Assembly: GCA_947247005.1 (NCBI GenBank)
Contig: OX365952.1
Location: forward strand, 43,876,722 to 43,940,721
Source: Spisula solida
Lineage: Eukaryota; Mollusca; Bivalvia; Venerida; Mactridae
Direction: 5' to 3'
DNA: 64,000 nt
Shown: piece after piece, positions 12,401 to 22,311 of the stretch
How positions within the stretch are numbered: the first letter of the stretch is position 1
Layout of the letters: every line of letters starts with the position of its first letter
Notes under the pieces: model-generated
Seen by the model: only the letters and a program-made list of their open reading frames with translations
Told to the model about the DNA's origin: nothing
The model's database searches: none
Position numbers and translations under genes: made by a program

Positions 12401-15400
12401 AGGATGGTCCGCTAATTTGTATTATAATTCGATAAAAAAACATGGCCGCCAGGGAGCGGGGATTGTTTTCTCAATAAAAACTGTGAAGTAAAAATCTTCT
12501 CCTCAGAAGGTGCTGGTCTGATTTCAAAATAATTTCACAGATACAATGAATGTTCCTTTAATAGCCCTCTACCAAATTCCTAATTTTCATGTTGACTCCT
12601 TGAAAAACATGGCCACCAGTGGCGGGGCTAATTTCCACTATATTACTATATAGAAAACTTTGAACTGCTGGCCTGATTTGAATATGATTCGACCGAAATG
12701 TTGCTCGTGTGACCCTCTACCAAATTTCTAATTTTGATGTTGATTGCTTAAAGCCACAATAAGGTTCCGGAACGACGTATTTTCTTCATATACAAAACAC
12801 AAATCTGTGTTACTGATTTGATGAGGGACAAATAATAAACACAATGAGCCATTAAAATACGCGCTAACTGTCGTATATGTGAAATGATCTTTCCTGGAAG
12901 ATTGGCATAACGAGCCCGGTTTGTTTACAAATACGGCGTTTAACAGCTTCTCCGTGACTTTCGGAGACTACCGAGAATATTCCGCCAGTTTCTTACACTT
13001 AAGAAATGGCGCCAGTTCTTAAGAACTGGCACTGGGGATAAGAACTGGCCCTATAATTCAAAATACAAACATTAAATATTTGTATATTATTTGATTGTTA
13101 AAACACGAGTTAAAGTCGAGTTAGTCTAATTTTCATAGACCCGATCTGATATTGCCGATTCTTGACGTTGCATGAAGTGACGTTCACAATGGTTATGTTT
13201 TATCATTCTAATTGTCCTGAACGTCACATAATAAGCCCCAAATACTATCAGCTTCCACTAAAAACCGTTAAATCATCTTATGTACGCATTATTATTGAGT
13301 TATAGCGCCTGTTCTCTTCGTATCTACCGATTGTTATGCGCCAGTTCTTATTGAAAGGGAGGTAATACATGCATGTTATCCCAAAATAGGTCATAAGTTT
13401 TTTTATCGTTCAAATTATACTAAAATTCACACATGAATCCCGAAATTCTATTATACCATCATTTTAACGCATAAAAACCTCGTATTTGTGGTTGGTTTTT
13501 GAGTTACAGGGCCAGTTCTTATCCCTAGCGCCAGTTCTTAAGAACTGGTGCCATTTCTTAAGTGAAGATTCCTGTTAGTGCGTACTTTTTGTGCGTACTT
13601 TTTGTGCGTACTAAGTTTTCGGAATTCTTCGGAAAATTTAAATGTAAACACTTTTTAGTATTTTGTACGGAGGACAAAATAATAATTAGCGTTTTCGGTT
13701 GATTATTTCTTCATGAAGGAACAGCGACCTGAGATCAGATATGGGTCCCTTCTGTACCTTTTTTGGTCTAATTTAATATCTAGATCTTTCGATAGTCTTT
13801 GTAGACAGAAAATACTACCAATTTAAACCTTATTGGGACTTTAAAAAATCACGGCCGCCAGGATGGGGTTAGTTTCCACTATATGGCTATACAGAAAACT
13901 ACGAATATCTTCTTCTAAGAAACTGCTTGTCCGATTTAAATATAATGTTGTGGAATGTTGTGTGGCTGACTCTCTACCAAATTCCAAATTTTAATGTTGA
14001 TTGACTCAAAAACATGGCCGCCAGGGGTGGCGCTAGTTTCCACTTTATGGCTATATAGCAATTTTTAAAAATCTTGTCAGAAACTAGTAGTGTATAAGGG
14101 ACGCCAGGTGCCTTTCTTGTGATTGTGATGCGATCCTATAACGAGGTCAACTATCCGCCATCTTGGATGATGAAATCGGTCACGACCTTGACCTCTTTAA
14201 GTACACGTACCTGACCTACAAGGCGTAAACAAAGTGATCAATCATTCTAATCGTCCATCGAACCGGTCTACGACTGTATCTGGCACCCTCCAAGACTTTC
14301 AGGAATGTCGGTGCCAATTGAGATAATGCTATTTTTGGCCTCTACGGACCCTCAGGAGTCCATCGAACCGTTCTGCGACTGCATCTGGCACCCTCAAAGA
14401 CTTTCAGGAATGTCGGTGCCAATTGAGATAATGCTATTTTTAGCCTCTACGGACCCTCGGGAGTCCATTGAACCGGTCTGCGACTGTATCTGGCACTCTC
14501 CAAGACTTTCAGGAATATCGGTGCCAATTGAGATTATTGTATTTTTAGCACCTACGGACCCTCAGGAGTCCATTGAACTGGTCTGTGACTGTATCTGGCA
14601 CTCTCAAAGACTTTCAGGAATATCGGTGTCAATTGAGATAATGCTATTTTTGGCCTCTACCGACCCTCGGGAGTCCATTGAACCGGTCTGCGACTGTATC
14701 TGGCACTCTCCAAGACTTTCAGGAATATCGGTGTCAATTGAGATAATGCTATTTTTGGCCTCTACCGACCCTCGGGAGTCCATTGAACCGGTCTGCGACT
14801 GTATCTGGCACTCTCCAAGACTTTTAGGAATGTCGGTGCCAATTGAGATAATGCTATTTTTAGCCTCTACGGGCCCTCGGGAGTCCATTGAACCGGTCTG
14901 CGACTGTATCTGGCACCCTCCAAGACTTTCAGGAATGTCGGTGCCAATTGAGATAATGCTATTTTTAGCCTCTACCAACCCTCAGGAGTTCATTGAACCG
15001 GTCTGCGACTGTATCTGGTACCCTCTAAGACTTTCAGGGATGTTGGTGCCAAGGTCAAGGTCGTGACCGATTTCATCATCTAAGATGGCGGATAGTTGAC
15101 CTCGTTATAGGATCGCATCACAATCACAAGAAAGGCACCTGGCGTCCCTTATACACTACTGAAACAGCTTGCAGGGTTTCAATGTAATTTCTCAGGAATG
15201 ATTTCTCGGGAATATTCCTTGGCTGACCCTCTACCAAATTCCTAGCTTTAATGTTGATTGCTTAAAAAACATTGCCGCCAGTGCCGGGCTGGGCTAATTT
15301 CCAATATATGACTATATAGAAAACTTGGCTTGATTTCAATAAACGAATATAGCTTGAGTAACCCTCTACTAAAGTCCTTATTTCTTTGTTGATTTGTTAA

Positions 15401-18400
15401 AGGTGCTGCCTCACAGATGGGGTGAAATTTTTGTATATCGTGATTTTTCAACCTAACCAAGTATTGATGTAATAGAAAGCCACTGACGGTTGCTTTACGA
15501 AAGATTTGGTGCAAATAAACAATTTTAACCACTCTCGATATCGCCCACTGAGTATTTTGTTCTTGAAATAAAGCGCTAAGTTTCCTTGCAACATGCTTTG
15601 TGAATTATGTCCACGTGATCGAACTGTATCATCAACAAACTACAGCGTAAACATCAGTGAGGTATTTGGTTCGTTTGTCCATTCGTTTTCATCAAATGCG
15701 TACAATTTTCAGGCAATAAAAGTAATAGTAGTGTTAATTCTATAGGGTATTAATACCCTATAGAATTTTTGATATAAACTACTAAATAACTACAAAATAC
15801 CGAAGTTCCTCAAGTGATTTTAGATGTCAGTGTGGTTGTTTATGGGATACACAGGCAGCTATACAAAATTTACGCGAATATTTGACAATTTTATTTTAGA
15901 TATACACCAATATTAGGCAGTCCCTTTAAGAAATAATGGCTGCCAGGGGCGGGGCTTGTACATGTTTACATAGGTTGACATGGTACTCAGATAAGCGATC
16001 TAAGGTCATCATGGTCCTCTTGTTATTCTTCGCATTCACTATTTGTCCCGAAACTGATTCGTTCGCGCTATTCGTATCCTGTGCGGTTCGTTCATAAGTC
16101 AATAAAGGGGCATTTAGTGTAGGTCATCCTCGGCCAATTCACAATCTCATAGTTTTAAAATTAAAATAACGGTAAAACAAAACATTACCTTGACCATCAA
16201 AACAATCCGCTTATTTCGTATTGCTCTCAATGCTCAGTCGTAATCGATCCGCACGCTCGAACCTACGTTTATACAAGGTGTACCCTGTCTGATTGGGTTA
16301 TTGTTGTAATGATCAACATCTGATTGGTTATTGTTTTTATGATCAACAATGGTTTGTTACCTGAGTATAATTATTAACATACAAATGTAGCACGTACCAG
16401 AACAACTTGAGCAAGTTGTTGATGTATGGTCACCAGATGGTCCTGTTTGGGATGAAAATGTCGGGCCACTTTGTCGTGTCCAGTCAAAATCATCATCTAT
16501 AGCTTGTGTCCATCCGCATGTATCTGAACTGAAGGTACATGTGTATCCATTGTCTGAAAATAAAGTAAACAAAAGTAGGATTAATCCAGAAACGGTCCTT
16601 CTGGAAACCTTGAAAATAGTTGTAACTGCCCTTTGAATGGTACATTCCTGATAGTATCCCAAGCCACAAGAGTATGGTATTTTACATGAACAATTAAAAC
16701 ATAGTTGTTTTGGTGTGTAAATGATATTTTACATTGAACGATTACAACACTATGCCGTTGTCAAGTCGTAGAAAACACCATTGCTACACATTTATGATGT
16801 CGATTATATTGCGTTGCTTCACAGTACCAAGGTCAATTATATTGCATTGCTTCACAGTACCAAGATCAGTTATATTGCATTGCTTCACAGTACTTAGGTC
16901 AATTATATTGCTTTGCTTCACAGTATCAAGGTCAACTTCACAGTTCCAAGATAAATTATATTTGTTTCACACTATTTAGGTCAATAATATTTCCTTGCTT
17001 CATAGTATCTAGGTCAATTATATTGCATTGCTTCACCGTACCTAGGTCAATAATATTTCCTTGCTTCACAGTACCTAGGTCAATTATATTTACTTGCTAC
17101 ACAGTACCTAGGTCAATAATATTTACTTGCTTCACAGTACCTAGGTCAATAATATTTCATTCCTTCACAGTACCTAGGTCAATAATATTACATTGCTTCA
17201 CAGTACCTAGGTCAATAATATTTCCTTGCTTCACAGTACCTAGGTCAATTATATTGCATTGCTTCACAGTACCTAGGTCAATAATATTTCATTGCTTCAT
17301 ATTTCTAGGTCAATTATATTGCATTGCTTCACAGTACCTAGGTCAATAATATTTCATTGCTTCACAGTACCTAGGTCAATAATATTTCCTTGCTTCACAG
17401 TACCTAGGTCAATTATATTGCATTGCTTCACAGTACCTAGGTCAATAATATTGCATTGCTTCACAGTACAAAGGTCAATTATATTTCATTGCTACACATT
17501 TTCGAGGTAGATTATATAATGTATCAGTAAATTGGCTACGGGATACCTTTTTGAACGGGGGATTCTTTGTACTGCTGTCTATTATATAATTGTATAATGT
17601 ATACAGAAATTTGTGACAAGTCGACTGTCTGATATTTTATGGATATAATTTCATATTCTCTTGCTGCAAATATAATCGAAATAGAAATTCCCACGAATTA
17701 TTACATCGTACAGTCACTGCTTGTCTGAACCGGGTTCCCGGTTTCGTCTTCCCTGAAAGAACTTTTTACAAATCGTATACAAGGTCGTCTGATTTGCTCA
17801 ATACCAGCATATACATACATTTATATTACATTGCGTAGTGTAATTGAAGTCCCTGATTTCTATCTCTTGAGCAATGTGTCGCCCATTAAAAAAGAATATG
17901 TATAAAATTGCATACATGTACTGCACTAGTATAATACATTTATCTGGAAGCATAACATACGTGTAATGCTTGAAATGATGGTTACATGTCATATTACTTA
18001 CTTTGTAACAGTATCATGTTGTTAATACATGTATAAGGTACTGTCAATTCGCTGTCTAAGAATTAGAACGTCCTACGTAGTACATGTACTCAGTGATTTT
18101 TTTCTTCTTTGTTTGCTACCGGTAAACGGTACCTTCCCAATTAGAAAAAGCTATAATTTACCCAAATTTGAAGGGAGAAATTCCCAATGAACATTTAAAA
18201 AAAAATATTTCAAAATCGGACATAAAGTGACAAAGTTATGAACATTTTTGACAAGAGGTCAAGCATAAAAGTTTACAGAAACCAGTAAACAGTCACATGT
18301 TATCTCTTTTTCTGTTTTATTTGGCCTTTCTGCTTCATGAAAATTCCCAATTTCAAGTTGTCACGACGCGAAAATTCCCAATCTGAACGGACCCGGACCC

Positions 18401-20351
18401 TTTCCCAAAGAAGCGAAAAATATCACTGAGTACTATGAAAATCGGAAGTGGTCATTTGACCAAACTGAAGTTTAAAAAGCTTGCTTATCCATAAGTAAAG
18501 AGTAGTTTTCAGACAGTTTTTCTTCTTTTCTCAAAATACTGATTTTGTACTTATGCCCTTCTAATTCTAAGCCAGCGAATTGCTGATCTGTATTTATTGT
18601 GGGCCGGTAGCCGAAATCAATAAATCTACTGTCAATGTCATATCTAATACTTACAGTCTGGTGGGGTTGGGTTGGAAGTCGAGTCTGATAAGAAACCTGA
18701 AATAGATAAAATGAATGAACCAATTTGACTAAAGGACACGATCTTCCAAACTCCGAAACTTGTAAGTTCGCAACGTACTTACAATGTCAATCTACAATCT
18801 CCGTACATTTACGTCCGGTTTAATTATCCTTTGACTCTGGACTGGTAGCTACATGATACTTTATATTTACATATATAGGGACTCGCTATACGACAATGGC
18901 AAAACAGATTCGACAGTACCAAGATACAAGAAGATATTAGATAATCGGACAGGGAAGGTAGTACTCAACATAAACAGCCAAGCATAGAAAACATAAAAAC
19001 ACATTATGCACCACAATTACACGACACAGTGTCAAACGCATAACTAAACGAGAAAATGAACTTCGCCGCCGATAGCACTGATCCCTAACTGTCTAAAGGC
19101 TGAAAGACCTAGTTTCAGTTACGAAATATCTGAATGACCTAGTTTAAGCTATTCGAAAGCTAATTGACCAAGTTTCATTTACAACAAATCAACATGCATG
19201 CCCTAATTATCGGGAAATAAACAGCGGAATAACCTAGTTTCAGGTATAACAAATCTATATGCTCACCATAAGGATGTGGGCATTAAAGGCGGAACGACAT
19301 AGTTTCATCATAGTAGCTTAGTCCTAACTGAAGTTAACTGTTACCCGGCGGAAACGGTTTTGCCTATAAGGTATATACACAGTAATTTTCATCATGAAAT
19401 CTCACCCGTAACTGAAGTTATGACTCTACCAGCCCCATTTTCAATCCCAAGCATGACCTTCGTATCAGCTAGATACACGGCATGTTTCATCATGATAGTA
19501 CATTCCCAAAAGAAGTTATCGAGCGAACACGGGTTTTCTCTTTAAGAAACAGTGACCTTCACCCTACCGGTTAAATTTCAAGCAAGCTGGTCATAAAAGC
19601 TATGTACACAGCAAGTTTCATCAAATATATCTCATTCTTAACCGAAGTTATATAGTGGAAACGTTTTTCTATTTTAAGTAACAATGTCCTTGACCATGTA
19701 CCCACCGTCACCCCCCCCCCCCCAACTTTCAGTCCAAAGCAATATTTTACACAGCAAGTCTCATCAAGATGTCTTAAGCTATTTAAACAGCGAGTTTCAT
19801 CATAATTATCTCTTTCCGTTTAAGTTATGGTGCGAAAGCTGTTTTCTATTTTTAGTAACATTGACCTTCACCTTGACTCCACCTGTCCCACATTCAATCC
19901 CAATCAAGGTTATTGTATAAGCTACATACCAGCAAGTTGCATCATGGTATCTTATTCCTAACTGAAGTTATCAGTCGGAAACAAACTGTGGACGCCCACC
20001 CGGCCAATATTAGTAACCAGTATTCAGTTGGAATATCTGGTTAAAAAGAATGCCCAAATGGGCATAATATACTATTGACATTATTCATACGCGTATCATT
20101 ATGAATAGCTGTAAAACTCATTATTAATACAAACACGATTCTAACAAAACACTTGTAAACAATCTTACCAAAACTAGAAGACACTAAACAAAACAGTACT
20201 CCATACAGCAGCATACTCCCGTCTTCAGTGCCAGTCATTTTGAAAATAAAGTGTACCACTCAATAGCTACAACGATAATTCAATCGCATTTTTGTGAAAT
20301 ATACATGTACGATTGCAAAAGATAAAAGCTGTGTATCTGTTTATTTATATA
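1..20351 (-). CDS. Gene A span: secreted MAM-stalk-ZP protein, 3' end beyond the window
   Basis: This is a multi-exon gene read right to left, with coding exons from 20238 down to 418. Domain order is signal peptide, 14-residue linker, one MAM domain over three exons, seven tandem Tyr/Thr/Pro-rich linker exons, then ZP-N over two exons. The ZP-C exons, seen in gene B, must lie left of base 1. Junction phases agree throughout: phase 1 as far as MAM1-MAM2, phase 0 between MAM2 and MAM3, phase 1 through the linkers, phase 0 inside ZP-N, phase 1 out. MAM domains mediate extracellular protein-protein contact and ZP modules polymerise into extracellular filaments, both known for the families. The role here (matrix, egg coat or similar) is not shown. 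Paralogous to gene B (37822-49921). Confidence 0.85.
418..553 (-). CDS. Gene A exon 14: ZP-N domain, part 2
   Basis: A 136-nt exon, phase 0 in and 1 out, acceptor TATTGCAG, donor A|GTAAGGG. It reads [18 protein letters not shown] then [19 protein letters not shown], the second half of ZP-N with its fourth conserved Cys. The next exons (ZP-C) are outside the window. Confidence 0.88.
918..1120 (-). CDS. Gene A exon 13: ZP-N domain, part 1
   Basis: A 203-nt exon, phase 1 in and 0 out, acceptor TTTCCAG, donor ATG|GTACGT. It encodes the first half of a ZP-N domain: [15 protein letters not shown] (Cys 1), [12 protein letters not shown] (Cys 2) and [14 protein letters not shown] (Cys 3). Same length and junction phases as gene B exon 7. 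Confidence 0.88.
2041..2169 (-). CDS. Gene A linker exon, copy 7 (most diverged)
   Basis: 129 nt (43 codons), phase 1-1. It encodes [20 protein letters not shown] and [13 protein letters not shown]. Its acceptor, CTCTTGTTGTAG|AT, lies at the edge of an inserted mollusc repeat (about 2160-2465), unlike the TATAG acceptors of the other copies. Confidence 0.78.
2160..2465 (-). repeat. Dispersed mollusc repeat, family R2, reverse copy
   Basis: On the minus strand it contains 'gatgagtggtatattgcttt', 'ataactcaagaacgctgt', 'aggatcttcaaactttac' and 'aacagtagatg', then 'catctcttgttgtag'. A forward copy lies at 24606-24915. The tract corresponding to (TCGG)n is short and irregular here. Confidence 0.75.
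3041..3175 (-). CDS. Gene A linker exon, copy 6
   Basis: 135 nt, phase 1-1, donor TCAG|GTTTG, acceptor TATAG|AT. It has [18 protein letters not shown] and [10 protein letters not shown] in place of the commoner residues. Confidence 0.78.
3942..4076 (-). CDS. Gene A linker exon, copy 5
   Basis: 135 nt, phase 1-1, donor TCTG|GTAG. Slightly diverged: [20 protein letters not shown] replaces the usual stretch. Confidence 0.78.
4669..4803 (-). CDS. Gene A linker exon, copy 4
   Basis: 135 nt, phase 1-1, same splice signals as copy 3, 719 bp further along. It reads [18 protein letters not shown] then [20 protein letters not shown]. Confidence 0.82.
5388..5522 (-). CDS. Gene A linker exon, copy 3
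   Basis: 135 nt, phase 1-1, with donor CCAG|GTTGG and acceptor TATAG|AT. It sits in a ~731-bp direct repeat with copy 2; 183 bp of intron (5065-5247 and 5796-5978) encode an identical conceptual translation, showing very recent duplication. Confidence 0.82.
6119..6253 (-). CDS. Gene A linker exon, copy 2
   Basis: 135 nt, phase 1-1. It belongs to the near-identical ~730-bp tandem units. Its last exonic base is T where other copies have G (CCAT|GTTGG instead of CCAG|GTTGG). That weakens the donor and changes the codon split over the junction. Confidence 0.75.
7001..7135 (-). CDS. Gene A linker exon, copy 1 (first transcribed)
   Basis: A 135-nt phase 1-1 exon (45 residues), acceptor ATAG, donor G|GTAGTATT. 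It encodes a Cys-free Tyr/Thr/Pro-rich segment of the type [18 protein letters not shown] ... YYTTTPWQ. Density of Thr and Pro suggests an extended, possibly O-glycosylated stalk between the MAM and ZP domains (inference). Confidence 0.8.
7945..8691 (+). mobile_element. Degenerate mariner/Tc1-like element
   Basis: The ends TACAGGGTGATCCAAAAAAA and their inverse are flanked by TA duplications (7943-7944, 8692-8693), as in mariner/Tc1 elements. The inside (about 8150-8520) reads like the N-terminal helix-turn-helix part of such a transposase ([20 protein letters not shown], then [11 protein letters not shown]). Stops and the short length show it is a dead internal-deletion copy. It lies in the gene A intron between the MAM and linker exons. 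Confidence 0.75.
9104..9188 (-). CDS. Gene A exon 5: MAM domain, end
   Basis: An 85-nt exon, phase 0 in and 1 out. It reads [19 protein letters not shown] then TKLRPGQCT, the standard MAM C-terminus (..dIAiDD....G.C) with the fourth conserved cysteine. Acceptor TATTGCAG, donor G|GTAATTTC. Confidence 0.9.
9923..10185 (-). CDS. Gene A exon 4: MAM domain, core
   Basis: A 263-nt exon, phase 1 in and 0 out, with acceptor TTATTTCAG and donor CAG|GTGACT. It encodes the MAM beta-sandwich core: [20 protein letters not shown], then [12 protein letters not shown] (third conserved Cys) and [14 protein letters not shown] and NVT are possible N-glycosylation sites. It has the same length as gene B exon 4 (45308-45570); by eye the two agree at about two thirds of residues. 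Confidence 0.9.
10200..11300. other. Gene A intron 3, proximal part
   Basis: No gene A exon is seen. A degenerate plus-strand reading around 10740-10945 ([20 protein letters not shown]) looks like worn coding sequence of a mobile element, but I cannot name the family. Confidence 0.3.
11310..12005. repeat. Mollusc repeat with internal ~115-bp tandem units
   Basis: Begins near 'tttttagctcaactgagcac' and ends near 'caggtgagcg'. Inside are about four diverged copies of a unit containing 'aacctggtcataatgtg', 'aatatag' and 'aggtcac'. A non-autonomous element in gene A intron 3; no protein. Confidence 0.6.
12752..13840. mobile_element. TTAA-flanked DNA element carrying a nested MITE
   Basis: The ends AGCCACAATAAGGTT and, inverted, AGTCCCAATAAGGTT are flanked by TTAA at 12748-12751 and 13841-13844. 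A TTAA target duplication is the piggyBac habit, so that affiliation is possible. No transposase is visible. It hosts another MITE at 12997-13563. Confidence 0.55.
12997..13563. mobile_element. Innermost MITE with palindromic TIRs
   Basis: Inverted ends of about 65 bp (12997-13060 and 13500-13563) share ACTTAAGAAATGGC, CCAGTTCTTAAGAACTGG and GGATAAGAACTGGCCCT. The TIR itself contains an 18-bp palindrome. Nested within the TTAA element. Confidence 0.7.
14086..15160. mobile_element. MITE with 109-bp TIRs and a 105-bp internal minisatellite
   Basis: The left end (14086-14194) and right end (15052-15160) are near-perfect inverted repeats starting AGTAGTGTATAAGGGACGCC. Between them lie seven to eight copies of a 105-bp unit beginning 'ttcaggaat'. 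Because 105 is divisible by three, open frames run through on both strands (plus 14305-15066, minus 14604-14978); I do not call these genes. The TIRs suggest a cut-and-paste origin; the superfamily is not recognised. Confidence 0.8.
16398..16553 (-). CDS. Gene A exon 3: MAM domain, part 1
   Basis: A 156-nt phase 1-1 exon with acceptor TTATTTTCAG and donor G|GTACGTG. It encodes the start of a MAM domain: [14 protein letters not shown] supplies the first two conserved cysteines, then DDDFDWTR and the TGP..DHTST signature. A Cys pair (TTCSSCSG) follows the usual motif. Gene B has a 162-nt counterpart. Confidence 0.88.
16800..17512. repeat. 33-bp minisatellite in gene A intron 2
   Basis: About 20 copies of a 33-bp unit containing 'cttcacagtacctaggtc' followed by 'aataatattt'. 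The period is a multiple of three, so long open frames appear across it; they are repeat artefacts. It lies between gene A exon 2 and the first MAM exon. Confidence 0.85.
18430..18590. repeat. Dispersed repeat, family R1 copy
   Basis: A copy of a dispersed element marked by 'ctactctttacttatgga' and 'ccttctaattctaagccagcga'. Other copies lie at about 21300-21540, 38095-38345, 49305-49410 and 62665-62930. Probably a MITE; no protein was found in it. Confidence 0.55.
18655..18696 (-). CDS. Gene A exon 2: short Ser/Thr/Pro linker
   Basis: A 42-nt phase 1-1 exon reading approximately [13 protein letters not shown], between acceptor TTTCAG and donor GTAAGTA. It matches the 36-nt exon 2 of gene B in position, phase and composition. 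It joins the signal peptide to the MAM domain. Confidence 0.75.
18697..20168. repeat. Gene A intron 1 with diverged internal tandem repeats
   Basis: From about 19060 to 19990 a diverged unit of roughly 130-150 bp recurs five or six times. Shared phrases include 'caagtttcatcat', 'aactgaagttat' and 'aacagtgaccttcacc'. A poly-C tract lies at 19713-19724. No coding exon was seen. Confidence 0.55.
20169..20238 (-). CDS. Gene A exon 1: signal peptide
   Basis: Encodes a signal peptide that begins [16 protein letters not shown] and ends near VSSSFG, with a hydrophobic core and small residues before the likely cleavage site. The exon is 70 nt (phase 1) and ends at a consensus donor G|GTAAGA. An in-frame ATG lies 21 nt upstream, but I chose the ATG in context CAAAATG. 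The same context and the same 70-nt length occur in gene B, which has no upstream in-frame ATG. Confidence 0.85.
20344..20351 (-). promoter_or_regulatory. Gene A TATA box
   Basis: TATATAAA on the minus strand, ending 106 bp before the chosen ATG (20236-20238). Transcription would start near 20315. The 5' flank shares short blocks with the gene B flank, such as CAAAATG at the start codon and GGTTGC further upstream. Confidence 0.6.
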
Positions 20352-20516
20352 GCAGTAGAAATATTCAACGGAAAAAGAAACGCAACCTTTTTTAATCACC
20401 TTTAGAAGTGGTTTCGAGGGCGCCCTCTTCGAGTGGAGAATTTATTTGTTGCACATAAACAGGAAACTTGAAACCCCTATCTCGTCTGGATCTAAGTCTC
20501 CGATTGATAGGGTTTT

Positions 20517-21200
20517 TTGCAGGCAGGTCATGTCTTCTCGACGTGCTACAGGCTCCGATAGGTAGGGGGTGTTGGAGGCAGGTCATGTCTTCTCGACGTG
20601 CTACAGGCTCCGATAGGTAGGGGGTGTTGGAGGCAGGTCATGTCTTCTCGACGTGCTACAGGCTCCGATAGGTAGGGGGTGTTGGAGGCAGGTCATGTCT
20701 TCTCGACGTGCTACAGGCTCCGATAGGTAGGGGGTGTTGGAGGCAGGTCATGTCTTCTCGACGTGCTACAGGCTCCGATAGGTAGGGGGTGTTGGAGGCA
20801 GGTCATGTCTTCTCGACGTGCTACAGGCTCCGATAGGTAGGGGGTGTTGGGGCAGGACATGTCTTATCGACGTGCTACAGGCTCCGATAGGTAGGGGGTG
20901 TTGGAGGCAGGACATGTCTTCTCGACGTGCTACAGGCTCCGATAGATAGGGGGTATGGGTGGCAGGGCATGTCTTATCGACGTGCTACATACTCCGTTAG
21001 ATAGGGGGTATTACAGGCAGGACATGTCTTATCGACGTGCTACAGGCTCCGATAGATAGGTGTGTTGGGGCAGGACATGTCTTATCGACGTGCTACAGGC
21101 TCCGATAGATAGGGGTGTTGGGGCAAGACATGTCTTATCGACGTGCTACAGGCTCCGATAGATAGGGGTGTTGGGGCAGGGCATGTTTTCTCGACGTGAA
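20517..21200. repeat. 54-55-bp minisatellite upstream of gene A
   Basis: About 12 copies of a GC-rich unit containing 'catgtcttctcgacgtgcta' and 'ggctccgataggtaggggg'. It starts about 165 bp upstream of the gene A TATA box. Copies near 21000-21180 are shorter and more diverged than those at 20580-20880. Confidence 0.9.
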
Positions 21201-21299
21201 TTCCAGGTAACTGCTGGTTCGCCGGCTGTAGAATGATGTGTCTGGGTAGTCACCATGTTTGAGTGTAATAATGATGATCAATCAAACTTGAAATATTAT

Positions 21300-21540
21300 T
21301 TAAAATATATCAATAAGGTCAAAGTCGATATTTTGAGAATGCAAGAAAAATGTCTGAAAACTACTCTTTACTTATGGAAATTAAGCTTTTCCAACTTATT
21401 TATGGTCAACATCCAACTTCTGATTTTCATGAAAATAGGCTCATTAGAAGCTCCTTGAGATGCAGGTTTCAAATACGCATGGGTCTTATAAGGTCGTAAG
21501 TAGTACTTACAACCTTCTAATTCTAAGCCAGCGAAATGTA
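21300..21540 (+). repeat. Dispersed repeat, family R1 copy
   Basis: Carries 'ctgaaaactactctttactt', 'aaaataggctcattagaagc' and 'ccttctaattctaagccagc', as in the copy at 62665-62930. Confidence 0.6.
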
Positions 21541-21885
21541 TGAAAGGAAAAAAAACCAGCATGTTTAGTATGTGCTGTACTACTGGGCTATCGTGACAAC
21601 ATCTCTTAATTTATGACTTTGTAGTGAAATATGGCACTATTTTTGTATTTTACCCATCTTTGATGCTTTTAAAATAGTATTACTTTAGTTTTTTGTATTG
21701 TTTCATTTGTATGTTACAAATACAGATGCCATTTAGCTGTTAATATAAATGACAAAATTTCAATCAATACTGAGTTAGTTATAGTCTATACATTTCATCC
21801 ATCCACCTATGTGTATTATCAGTTACATTGTTTTTGGGTGAAAGTTAGCACGTTGGCATAAATAACAGTATTGTTATTTAAACAA

Positions 21886-22311
21886 GCGGATTTAGCTCAG
21901 TGGTAACGCACTGGGCTGTCAATCCAGAGGTCGTGGGTTCAATCACTGGCATCGGAACTTGACATTTCTGAAATATTTATAATATTCCCGCTATATCTGG
22001 CCGTGTGGTCTGCAAAGTATCTGGAAGTGCCAGGAAGCTGTGTATCGGTGCTATACACCGGGCACATTAAAGAACCAGGCTGTCTATTCGAAATAAGAGC
22101 TAGGCGCACCTCTGCAGCGCCGGACATGCCTGTATATAATGCTTCTCTCTCCCTTCAGGGGCTTTCTCTCAGTCTGTCCCTCTGGTCAGATCACGCTGTA
22201 TCTGCACTGGTAGAGGATGCACCTGCGCCCTTGTGGCTGCAACATGGGTAAAGAGCCTTTGAACGTGCGTTCGCATGAAAAGGGCGCTATATAAATCTGG
22301 TATATTTATTA
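21886..22311 (+). mobile_element. tRNA-derived SINE
   Basis: The head (21886-21955) looks like a tRNA with A box TAGCTCAGTGGTA, an anticodon-loop region containing GTC (Asp-like) and B box GGTTCAATC. The body continues to a tail 'agggcgctatataaat', a 3' end common to invertebrate SINEs that borrow a LINE tail. The head lacks a closed acceptor stem, so it is not a working tRNA gene. Confidence 0.75.

Larger units (their letters stand above)
12250..16025. mobile_element. Outer mollusc repeat in gene A intron 3, broken by nested MITEs
   Basis: Starts around 'ttagctcaccttagcacaaa' and ends near 'gtcatcatggtcctcttgtt', ends typical of a common mollusc non-autonomous element. Inside, the phrase 'aacatggccgccagg' recurs (12443, 14014 and others). 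It is interrupted by the TTAA-flanked element 12752-13840 and the MITE 14086-15160. A perfect 30-bp palindrome built on 'tattaata' lies at about 15740-15769. No gene A exon was seen between 10186 and 16397. Confidence 0.55.

Noticed and set aside
14305..15066. A 253-codon open frame with a repeated [15 protein letters not shown] motif
   Set aside because: It is the 105-bp minisatellite inside a MITE; the opposite strand is open too and there is no start context, domain or splice structure.
16734..17510. Open frames with repeated [10 protein letters not shown]
   Set aside because: Artefact of a 33-bp tandem repeat in a gene A intron, on the strand opposite to the gene.
18472..18723. 83-codon frame read as a single exon
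   Set aside because: Only 18655-18696 is flanked by splice sites and matches gene B; the rest is R1 repeat sequence.
21886..21960. Functional tRNA-Asp gene
   Set aside because: A and B boxes are present but the acceptor stem does not close, and the sequence continues into a SINE body and tail.
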